Positions 38,901 through 50,900 of a DNA stretch of 64,000 nucleotides are shown in pieces (within the stretch, counting starts at the first letter, position 1; each line of letters begins with the position of its first letter). The position numbers and the translations under genes are program-made. The notes beneath the pieces were generated by a model. It was not told the DNA's origin, did no database searches, and saw only the letters and a list, made by a program, of their open reading frames with translations. The DNA is from Clytia hemisphaerica (Eukaryota > Cnidaria > Hydrozoa > Leptothecata > Clytiidae). The stretch spans positions 635,727 through 699,726 of the forward strand of contig CACVBU010000372.1 in the NCBI GenBank assembly GCA_902728285.1, in the 5' to 3' direction.

Positions 38901-41900
38901 GCGAGGGACTTGATTCAGACTTTTTTGATTTATTGTTCTTTTGTTTTTTGTGTTTGAGTGAGATTTTTGAACACAACTTTCTTGGTTGCATTCTCTATTT
39001 GGGGTTTCGTCTTGATCTTGATGAGGAAGAATCCGTTTTTTGAATTTCCCCGCACTCTCCATTTTTCATTTTCAGAGTTATTATTTGCGTTACGTTCTTT
39101 AGCTTGGTTCGAAAGTTTTTTTAATTGGTTTCTTTCATCGGGTGTTAGATCTTCAGTGATACTGACTGCCCTATATTTTTCAATACCCTTAAGAAGACAA
39201 AGATTGCCAAAGAGTGTGGACTTTTCTCTCTCGTTTGAGAGACAAACCAAAAGAGGTCGCTTCTTCTCTTGTGATGGACTTCCAAGACGAGTGACACGCT
39301 TGATTTCAACCCGGGAGTGTGTATCTCTAACAAGATCTTTTGCCCACTTGAGGTCGTCATTAGTTTCTTGCTCAGTTAATCCGTGAACAATGATGTTGGA
39401 AGACCTTTTGAATTTATCGTTCTCTTCCGCGTCCTCCTCTCGCCATGCTTCACGAATTGCTTCCTTCATTGTTGTTTGTTTTGATTCGGATGTTCCCGAG
39501 ATCTTAGTAGCGTCAGCGTACGACTTATTTAAAATGGATTTTAGCTCAGTTTTGATCAGTGTTTCTACATCCTCTTTGAACTTCTCCATGTTCGCGTCCA
39601 TTTTTTGTTCGACGTACTCCAAAGTATGGAGTGCAGGATTCTTGTCCATTTTTTTCTTCAGTTCTGCAAGTTCTTTTTTCTTTGAATCAGCTTCAGTCTT
39701 GCTAGCTTCACATTTCTTGAGAATTTCTTTCTCCTTTTCTGCTTTCACCTTTATGATATTTTCACAGTTCGTAACGTCTCTTTTTAATGATTTGACTTGT
39801 TGACTTGTAGAAGGATACTTGTTGGCAATATTCTTTGACATTTCGACACAGTTTATGCAAATAAACTTGATGCCCTTCTTTTTATCTTTGATAAGCTGTA
39901 TATAATAAGCTGGAAGTTCAGTGCAAGAGTAATGTACACTTCTCATGCATTCGGTACAGTTAAAACGGTCCTTTTTACGATCTGTGATGCAATGCGATGG
40001 TCGGCATGTTTGAATTTCTTCTATGCTTGTATTGAGCTCGCCAGATGCAGAGGGTGATGGTGATGGTGGACTGACTCGGCTACTGCGAAGAATCTTCTTC
40101 ATCTTGGTTGATGGTGAAAGAATTTTCGAAAGATTGGTCAAAAATTATAAATTTTTGAGAAAAATTTCAAAAATTCTGTTGAAAAAACTCAGAGCTCCAA
40201 AAAGAACGTCTGAACTCGAGAAAAATATTTGACGTCTAATTTTTTTTTTTTTTTTTTTTTAGTCATGTTCAACGTGCAAGGAAATAATGTCAATATTTAA
40301 TAGATGAATAATAGAGTCCCGTGTAAGGTATATAATAGTGTTTATCTTCCGAAGCATTAATTCTATAAATTCCAAGCGTTTTCGACAAATTAAATTTCAG
40401 TGAAAACTTCTCTATATGGTGGTTATCGAGATTTTCATATTTGAATGCTTTACAATAGCTGAAAATGCATAGAATTTAAGAAAGATTCTTGAATAATTGT
40501 GAGTTAGGCCCATCGTTATCAGACATGCGAGATCTTTGATAAAAAAATTAGGATTATAGGTACTTTTTTACAAAGTTTTTATTCCATTTGAGGACATTAA
40601 GATTTTTAAGACAATCGGAAGGCCTGTAATTTGTATGTTATTCTCAAAAATTTTACCATAGAGCGTGAGAGAAAAAAGAATGATATTATTTTCGGTTTTG
40701 TATTTTTTTTACCTTCACGCTCAGTGCCCGTCTATCAAATTTCTTTTTCCAGCCTATCTCGAATGAATGAAGGGACTCAAAATTTATATTTTTTTATTAA
40801 TGTCAGTCCGTTCTACTTATGTATCTTGCACTTTAAAAAACTGAAGAAATACTTATTTTTTTATTATAACATTTTATCACGTAAGATTTTCATAATTTTT
40901 TTTGGCTAAAAGTATTCATACGGATTTTATATTTAGACCGTGTAACTAAAAAAATGATCTGATTTGTAAGGGATTATTTTTTGTTTTATATTTTACAGAA
41001 CAGTTGAAGTAAACTTTCTCCCGAGAAGGAGAAGAAGATTATCTCTTTAATATTCTGAAAAAAAATTCTTATTTTATATACTATGTAAATGATATTTGCA
41101 CGATCATTTTTTTCATTCTTGTTATGTAATTTATTTACTTAAAGGTTTTATTTTTATATATTTTTATTTTTATATCGTTTTATAAAAGACAGTGTCTTGC
41201 TATTGTTATATTATGCTGACATATACAAAAAAGTGTTTTTCTTTTCCTCTTTCTGACCAATTATTTTTTGTTTTATCTTTTACAAAAAAGTTGAAGCAAA
41301 CTTTCTCCCAAGAAGGAGAAGAAGATTATCTCTTTAATATTTTGAAAGCAAATTCTTATTTTAAAATGTTATGTAAATGATATTTACACGATCATTTTTT
41401 TCATTCTTGTTATGCAATTTACTTAAACCATTATTATTGAAAGTAATAAATCTTATATTACCTTCCAACATTTCGAAATCTTTATTATTTGTACAAAAGC
41501 TGCAATTTTCATAAAAAATCTTATAATATAATACTCAAAATATGGATTATATTCCATTAAAATAAGTATTTTACGAAACAAATACTTCTAATAGTGTTAA
41601 ACTAAATTTGATCTCATCAAACACGAAGCAAAGTCGATATTTCGCCATCCATCCGTCTCATTTTCGAAAATTCGTGCATATACAGATTTTTTTTACGCCA
41701 CACGCAGATCTAGAGAAAGGATGCTACACTCCCATTATTATTGAAAGTAATAAAAATCTTCTTACCTTCCAACATTTCGAAATCTTGATCATCTCCCCCA
41801 TCCGTTGATGAAGCTCCCACTAATCCACCATCAGCCAACTTTTTCTTCTTTGAATTATACGGGAAATCAATAGGCGCTCCCTTCCCTTTGTTCACTTCGT

Positions 41901-44900
41901 GCAAACACATGGAAAAGAGAGCTGAGACCAGGGGTACTGTAATACGACAACTGGATACTGATTTCCTAAGTGCGTTGTGTATCTCGTTGAAATTCTCATC
42001 TCCAACTTCGGGTGGGATAGCACTGAGACAACCAGCTTGTACATGCTGTTCTAGTTCTGTTAATAAGGTTATAGCGTTTTCAGTGAGGACTGCTTGAATC
42101 TTGTCGTCTATCACGTCTCTCCATCTTTTGACAAACTCCTACGGAAACAAAAGAGAGATTATGTATTGGATAGATATTACCGTCTATCAAGAGTTATTAG
42201 CGAGATTATGTATCGGAGATATTCTACGGCTACGGTTGCGGGGCTGTCCATGCGGGGCTGTCCATGCGGGTCATCACCAAAGGCGACACGTCGTTGTCTA
42301 CTTTGCTCTGTACGGGAAAAACACCAAAACACCGTATAAGCAAAGTCGACATAATGCCGTACGTCAAATATCGAACTTGCTTTCACCCGCTATTACTTGC
42401 CTTACTCGCTATTTCCCTCGCAACTTTAACCGTAGCCGTAGAGAATTCCAGACACATAATCTCGCTAAAATTAAATTCCTACCAAAGATTGATTTTTAAG
42501 CCAAAGGCTAAGAGGCAAATCCTCAACCTTACCGAAGGAAGAAGTTGTTTTCGCGTTTTGCATTTTTCAAATTCTTGCAGTAAATGTTACTTCAAATCTA
42601 GAGTTTGTATAAAAACCACTCAGACCACGCAACTTACATAGGTAATTGGCTTCAAATCCTACCACCTTCGACCACCTTATCGGCCAAAACTTAGTCGGCC
42701 CTAAGTGACTAAATTTTGACTTGGTGACTAAAATTAGGGCCGACTAAAAATTTGGCCCAAATTAAAAGTTTATAATTAAGCTTTCCTTAACCCACTTTTC
42801 ATATCGGTATTACTTTAAAGGTTTTTGTTTTAAGTGTTCCCGTTTCATATCAGACACATATTTCATATCAGGACAGTGTCCACCTATAGTTATATTATGC
42901 TTATAAGCAAAAAATGTTTTTCTTTTCCTCTTTCTGACCAATCTTGCTCCACATCCGTGTCAACCCAATGTTAAAAAGCTTGTAAATTAAAATTGATGAG
43001 TAAACGTTATCACTCTTATTTAAAAACAAAACCTTTAACAAGGAATTTACTAATATATAAAATTTTTAGTCGGTCTTAATTATTAATCGGCCCTTAATGA
43101 CTAAATCTTGACGAGGTGACTAAAATTAGGGCCGAATAAAATTAAGGCCGACTAAGGTATTCGTTATTGTTAAAAGCTATGGCATTCTCAATCTAAAACG
43201 CCATGTTTGAAGCCCTTAACGGCGCGATCGGCTTTTAAAGGGATTGGTTATGAATTTACAAGGAAAAAATTGGACTTGAAATGAATCTTTGTAACTTTAG
43301 AGATTCTACCCGTTAAATGCCAAATCAGTTTGGCCCATGAGAAAACTTCCAAACTCTAACTAGTTACTAGTCTAAAGTCTAATGTGCAGACCTCTATAGA
43401 AAGACTTCCTACTTTCGGGTACCTAATAGCTGGGGGGTTTGGAATAAGCAGGGGGGGGGAATCTCAAAAATTAATAAGCGGGGGAGGGGGTTGGAGTAAA
43501 AATGTCCTGGGGCGAAAATAAAAAAATGTAGTGTTTCCGGAAACCAGCCGGGTGAAAAAGAATTTTTTTCTGACCCGGCCGCGACTATGGGTTCATCTAT
43601 ATGATTCATCATTAAAAAAATCAAGTTGACAGTTCCAGGGGTTTTGCTTTGTTTTAAGTGGGCTGGCGAATGAAAAATTAACTCTGGCGATTTCTAGATT
43701 CAAGGCCGGCGAATTCTTAGCAAGCGCAGTATATTGATTAGCGTAAATATGTACTTGAGGTGGCGAACCGAACTTTTCGAACGGCGATTTGTAAATTTTT
43801 TCGTACCTTGGACCCGGCGAAATTCGCCATTCGCCGGGCCTAAATAAGACCCCTGCAGTTCAAGCTATCAAACGTCGTTTAGTTAGATATTCCCATAAAT
43901 CAAGTTTTGTTTGTTAGTAGTTAATACATTAGTATTCAGGGCGTTTGTACATAAAAGTTATCTTTAAAGTTCTATTTCAATGATCTTGAGTTATTAAAAT
44001 TTAGCAAAAAGAAATTTGGAAAATTTTCGAAAAGGAGGCTAATGTAATACAGCAGAATTAAGGCAAAAGAGGGAACTTTAAAAAAAATTTCCCAAAAATC
44101 AATAAAATTTTGGAGTGTCCTGGGTGGAAATTTTTCGAAAAATTAATTAGCGCCCCCCCCGGCTATTAGGTATCCAAGAGTGTATACTTACTTTTATATA
44201 TTTTAATATACATACTTTCTATAAGAAATACTTTTCGCTAGAGGATTAGTAGAAGCCTATAAACTTACCTGTAAGTTATGAGTGATGATAAGAGGATCAG
44301 GTGTGTACTCCTTGCGCACATCTTGAGAATCGTTGGCCTCACGAAAAACCAATATCAACTCGTTCACGCATTCTTGATAATAAGTGTGGTCTGTTGGTAT
44401 CTCTTTGATTATCTTGTCCAGAAACAAACGTAGGTTACCTAGTCATAAATGAATAAAGGTATTCAAAACAAATCTCCAAGTATTATTAGTTTAGTTCAGA
44501 AAATGTAGCCTCACTGAACATATGGTAAATTCAAATATCAAGATATTTGATGTTTCAAAATTAAATCTTATCTTAAGATTAAAATAGCAAAAAATACATC
44601 AGCAAAAGAATGCAAGGGATATAAAAGAAGTTGACAAAGAAACCTACTGTTAACTGAAAAAATAATTTCATTTCAAAACATAACTTCTCTCAGGAAGAGC
44701 TTATATTTGAGCAATTTCAAACAAAAATCCATTGATAGAATGTGACCTTACCTTTGACAATGAACCATTTTCCAAAGATTTGTCTTAACTGATCACGCCA
44801 CTCGCAACAACGCGTCGTAAAACAAGCTTTCAAGGAAACTGTAGAATTAATATGTCGATTACGTAACTCTACCAGGATATTTTCAACTTCAGCAAATCTG

Positions 44901-47900
44901 CCTTCTTTCAAGAACGTCCAAGACAGGATATGTTTCGCTTCATTAAAGACTAAAAACATGCCTTGGAATTCCTCTGGAAACATTTTAACAGCGTTCCCCC
45001 ATACACCTGGAAGTCCAATCCGTGCACCGATTGATAGACTGTCGTCTAAAACTATAGCCTCGTTTCCAAGCAATTGCTGCATACAATGTTTGTAGTATTC
45101 ATCTTTCTCTTTGAAAGTGGCCAAAAAACATCGTCCCAACAAGGCTTTAGAGGGATGACAATTCACATAGGGTGGAAAGATAGCCTCAGAGCTAATCTCT
45201 ATTTGCCCTCCTTCGGCCATCACATGCGAGCGTATGGTTTCAATCTCGTTGGCGAAGAATTGGGACGTGATGGTATGATTGACTTCGTATTTTGCTTTCA
45301 CGATATCAAACAAACGATTAACAGTCATTCCACTGATAACAGATTCTAAAATGAAATCCATCATCTTTTTAGTGATACCAGCTTTGTGAAATAACATGAA
45401 GGGTAAATCAAGATTCGGAAACATACGTAATAATCTAGGATCATATCCGAGAATCTCATGTTGCTTTTTACTGCGATTACCACATCTAAGGAAGGATGTC
45501 ACCAACAGAACAGGACGATCAATATCATACAGCATTCGTAAAGCGAATCTTTGACCAAATGGAACATGACTCATGGGGAAAGAACAGCTTGGACAATTTA
45601 ATGCTTTTCCATTACCAAACACTTGATACACTTTTTCGAAATCCCAAAACTGGACAGCAGGTTGTAACATATCTTTTTCAGTTATACGTGACAAAATTTC
45701 AGCTTTGAGTGCAACGTCGTCAGTAGCTTTCAGTACTGATAACACTTCTGGTTCATGGAAGTTTGCACCTTCCGAACAACCTTTCTCCAACAACATTTTG
45801 GCATACACTTTCCATTCAACCGCCTCGCGCATCAAAGCTTGACGACTTTTCAATACTTGAACATAGTTTTCATCAAGGACGTCAACTGAAAAACGTAATA
45901 TGAGTTATTTTCAGTTTATTTGAATTACAGCTACTTAGTAAAGTATCTTCTATCAATCCATGGGAAAGTTTTCCCTTTTTTTGAAGTCAGGATAATGTAA
46001 AATGTGTCAACAAGAACCTTATAATGAAAGTCGAAAAGGAAAAATTTCAATTGAGATTGCAATTATCCAAGGGACCCATAGGGATGAGATAGACCCTTAA
46101 ATAAATTAATTCTACATGTTTTCGGAATTATATTTTGGCGAGGGCTAGTTTCGCAATAAAGAACAAAATTTGTTAGAATCAGAAAAATTAACCCAAGCAA
46201 AATTTAAATACACATAATACCTTGATATGAGACCAAAACCCTTTGGTCATCTTGTGAAGAAGAAGCCATGTTTTGTTGAGTAGCATCAATAACGACATTT
46301 TGTTGTTGTTCATCTGTTTGCTGTTGTTGTTGTTGAAGTTCCAGTATCCTGTTGAGTTCTGCTTCATCGACATTCTCAATCTCAATGCCTTCCAAAGTTG
46401 TCAAAATCTGACCAGTTGATGCTATAAAGTAAAGAAAAGGTTTTCATCAGATTAGTAATAACAGTTTTTCACAATAAATTCACTCACAATAGTCACAACA
46501 ATGATTTTTTTTCAGTACGAAAATTTTTAAATATTAGGTATGGAGAATGTTACGAGATCTTTGATTAGAGTCATGCCATCCTTGAATGTCTATACTGATA
46601 AAAGATGATGAACTTTTTCAGTGAATTGGATTTATCATCTTTAATATTTTACAATCACCCTTCCAGAATTATATACAAAACATTATATCAGCAAAAACAG
46701 CACCAATACTTTGTCTTTGAGCAAACGTCTTCCTTGGGAAATACATGAGATTTTATTTAAATTATACACACTAAATTACTCTCCACTCCCTCCCGCTAAT
46801 TAATTTTTCGAAAATTTTCCACATTCTTATTCCAACCCCCCCCCCCTGTTTATCAATATTTGGGAAAATGTTTTTGAAAGTTCCCTCTTTTGTCCTAATT
46901 CTGCTGTATTAGCCTCCTTTTCAAAAATCTTCCATCCAGGACATTTTTATTCCAACCCCCCCCCCCCGCTTATTAAGTTTTGAGATTTTTTCCAACCCAT
47001 TTTTTCCAATCTTATTCCACCCCCAGCTATTAGGTACCCAGAGTAGTACCTTAAGTGGAGAAATTTTCGCGTGGATTAATTTTCGCGGTTTTCGCAAATT
47101 TTGGCCATTTTCGCGAAATTTAGTCCAGGCGAAAATTTTGAAGGCCTTTGATTTGCGAAAATTAGTCCACGCGAAGTTATTTGGAATTTTACAAATCGCG
47201 AAAATAAAAATTCAAGAAATCTAGATAGCATGTTACAATCAAAACGTATTACGAGTTCAACTCTTCATTTAAATTAAATTATAAACTAACTAGTAACCTC
47301 CTAAAAGTACTTTCTTTGAAGTTTTTTGAAAGCTTTTGAGTGACTTTGTCCGCCTTAGTTCGATTAAAAAACACACATCACTTTTCTAATTACACAATTT
47401 ATATAGTCGCGAAATTAAATAAAGAAGGCCATTTTCGCGAAATTTAATCCACGCGAAAATTTTAAAGGCCCTTGATTCGCGAAATTTAATCAAAAATTTA
47501 TCCACTTAAGGTAGTTGATTTTACTTCTTTTGTTCGTTATTCTGTGAGTTGTTTTTTTTGTTAATCAGCTGTAGAAGACTACAAGGAACAAAAAATTTAA
47601 CATTCTAAAAAATTTAAAAAAGTTTGATTTAGGGGGTAGTCTTGGATTTTGATGAAACCTAGAAAAGGGGATCGCATGCCATAAAATTGGCTTTGGATTG
47701 ATGGGTCGAAGACATGCATTGCGAATTTGAATGTTCATTGTTTAAAACTATACTTTCTGAAGCAATCTTAAGGGGTGGCAGACTGAAATTTCTACACAGT
47801 AAAATTTAGTAAGAGGAGGGTTTTAATTTTCAAATGTATTTCTTTAGGCGGGGGGGGGGGGGGGGGGGTGGTACCACACTTAAGGGGGTCTTGACTTCTC

Positions 47901-50900
47901 TAAAAACTATGAAATTAACTAGGAAACATACCTTAAGTGGATAAACTTTGGCGGGGATTAAATTTGGCGAATTTTGATAAAATTTGCCAAATTAAATCCT
48001 CGCCAAAATTTCAAAAATCTGCCATTCGCCAAATTAAATCCCCGCCAAATTTCACAAAATTGATCAATCGCCAAATTTCACAAAATTGATCAATCGCCAA
48101 ATTAAATCCACAGCAAATTTAATCCACTTAAGGTAAAATGTGATTTATTGATATGATAAACTTCCATTACCAAACACGATAAGGGCAGGCTTTATCACTA
48201 AAATCTGCCACAATGCTGAAATACACACTTTTAAAAAAAATGGTGCTTTCATTCCATCATGGATATTCTTAACTTTTTGGGAAAATTATATCCTAAATCA
48301 TACAGCTTCCTAAAGCCAAATACCAATTTTTCAATGCCCAATGGGAACAATCATTGTATTCGGAAGAAGTTCACCATCTCAAGATTCTAAACAAGTTGTT
48401 TTTACATATTTTATTAAATTTTAAGCAGAACTAATAGCAGCTCAGTACACAGGGTTGGATCATTGGATAAAGTACTCAAACTTTTTTATTTCTGAAAGGC
48501 AACAGGTGCCAAGAAGGGCCGTGTAAAATGTGACAATTTCATTGGTGGAAATTTGATAAATAGTATGCAAAGATGTGTATTGTCAACTTTTCAGCATTGT
48601 ATTGTTGCAACTAACTAAAAACCAATTCACTCGAAAACTCCAGGAGATTCGAAGGGAAAATTTTTTTTGTTAATTCTACACTCTATTAGGAGAATAATAT
48701 CAAAAATTTGCCCTGATCTAAGGGGTGCCCTATGAAATGACACAATTCACTACCTCAACCACTGGTCCATACGGTACATTCCTGTTGCAGGCGTGTTTGA
48801 TCACGAAAAGCGTGTGTCAATGTTCGATCGAAGAAATCAGTTTTCATCAATGTCTAAACTTTTGACTATATCTAAAGAATTAGTAAACCTTTTTAAGATC
48901 TGTAAAAATCTCTCCACTTCCAAATAGTTCTAGAATAAACCCTGAAAAAACAAGATGATTGATAAAATATCCAATCTTTAAATAAAGAATGAAGATGAAA
49001 ATTCACAAAGAAAAAACAAACCTTAAGCAAAGAAATTGCCTTCATAGCTCATTTTGCCATGAAAAATAGAGAAAAACTTTTAGATATTTGAGTTCCCCAA
49101 ACATCGTAGAATCTTTTAGTACACATGGCAAAAGAAAAAGAAATAATTAAAACCTTTAAATCAACTGAATTCTTTCCATAATCCATATACATCGAAAAAA
49201 CGTCATTCCACCACTTTATTTATTTTTAATGTGAAGTTAGAACTTCTTGTCACGTGACAAATAAATTTCCAACATTCAATGAAAATGCGCGATTTGTATC
49301 ATGTGCTGGAAAAAAGTCACGTGACAGCAATTTCCATAGAATGGCCCTTCCGTTATATTTATAGGATAAGAATACAAAGATTCAACCAATCCAATAGTAG
49401 GGGGAAATTTGTTTGATTTCATTAAGTCGTTCAACTTTTTTTAGTCAAAGCACTTGTTGTTACACATTTTTGGAAAGCTAAGGGGTAGGGAAATCAAAAT
49501 AGCATGGGTGCCAATTTTTCCTGAAAACTAGTGTTTTTCAGCCAGAAACAGCTGAAAACATTTTGTCCACTTTTTGCACTTTTTGAAGCTCAATATCTCG
49601 AGTCATTTCGTGAGGGTAAGCTTTTAGGGCAATATTTTTGGTTTTTCTGAACCACATAAGATAGAGAAAGACCTACTGAAAAGGGGAAATTAGGGAACAA
49701 TTCTATCAATAGTTATTGGCAAATAAAGTCACCTTTTGAGGTGGAAATGATGGTTTTTTTTGCATAACTTTTTATTGCAGTACCCCCATCTTATCCCGGT
49801 TTGACAACAGGTAGTCATCAAGTACATCAGAAAGAATGGGAATGTTTGCACATGGACAGGATAAGTTTCCACAAAGCACCAGCAAGAACAAAACCTGGAT
49901 TTGGCTGAAATGGCTGAAATTGGACCTTTAATATTATTTTTTTGGTAAAAGCTATGGTAATTCTTTTTGGCAAGTTAGTGGAAGTACTTCGATTTGTGAA
50001 GCGTCTTTACGTCACATAGAACAAAAGAAAATAGCAAAAGAACAAAGGAATACCCATAGCCACCATTTTGCAACCATGGGGAATCGCAATTTTACGGAAA
50101 TGGGAAACCTCATATCGAATAAAGCATCAATTTCTGATTGTCTTTTTAATCTACCATGAAGTGTTATAAAATTCCTTATAGAAAGACACAAAGAGTCTTA
50201 AAAAAGATGACGTAGAAAAAGTTGTTATATCACAACCAAGAAGCGCTTACTTTTAGTTTTATCAGACTTAAACTCCTATATCAAGGTTACAGGATTTGGA
50301 GTGCGGGCCAATTTAACTTTCGTTTTCAGCGGTTTCATTTTCAATTTCAAGCCAACATCTTAGCAACGAGGTGTTTGCTCATAGTTACAAGAGTTTGTGC
50401 AAAAAACTAAACATAGAAATCCCCCATTTCAATTAAAGCAATAAAAAATGAAACTTTTCCATGTTTCATATTGCATAATTTGCACCAATTCATCAAAATG
50501 AAAATATTTGAGATTTTAGGCTCTTCTTTTATTCAATGATCTTTTACAGCACATTGTTGACAATCTAACTCTTATATCAAATTTACGCTTTCTTTGGAGA
50601 ATTGAAGATGAGAAATAGTGTACTCCTTAGGATCATGGATTGAAACAACTAAAAGAGGTGTTATGAAGGGATAAATTTTACAGCCGCCTGTGCTGCAAGG
50701 CACTGAAAGGCCACGGGTGCCCAAAAAAGGGCTGTATGAAATGCGGCAATCTTATTTGTGGAAATTTAATAATTAGTCCGCGAAGGAGCGCCACAAAGCA
50801 AGCAATAGAAGAGACCACTTTCATTTTTGTTGCAGATTTTGATATAAACTTCTCACAGGGATTATTTGTTGATGTGTTGTGTCAACTTGTCAGCATTGTA

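Larger units (their letters stand above)
35885..40239 (-). mobile_element. Full-length CR1/Jockey-like non-LTR retrotransposon
   Basis: A LINE in minus orientation with two open reading frames and a 3' tail of trinucleotide repeats, seen as (TAA)n on the plus strand at 35885-35922. The 5' end is placed near 40239, just before a T-run on the plus strand (40240-40260). ORF1 has a PHD-type finger; ORF2 has an apurinic endonuclease and a reverse transcriptase with FADD. No frameshift or stop interrupts either ORF, which implies a recent insertion that may still be competent. It lies in intron 5 of the CXC gene, in the same orientation as that gene. I could not find a clear target-site duplication. 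Confidence 0.9.

Noticed and set aside
38958-39386. 142-codon plus-strand frame, and other plus-strand frames under the LINE
   Set aside because: They are antisense shadows of the intact LINE ORFs.
47849-47869. Poly-G run as a G-quadruplex regulatory site
   Set aside because: An uninterrupted homopolymer of uncertain length in an intron, probably part of the C-run/G-run repeat families and prone to sequencing error.
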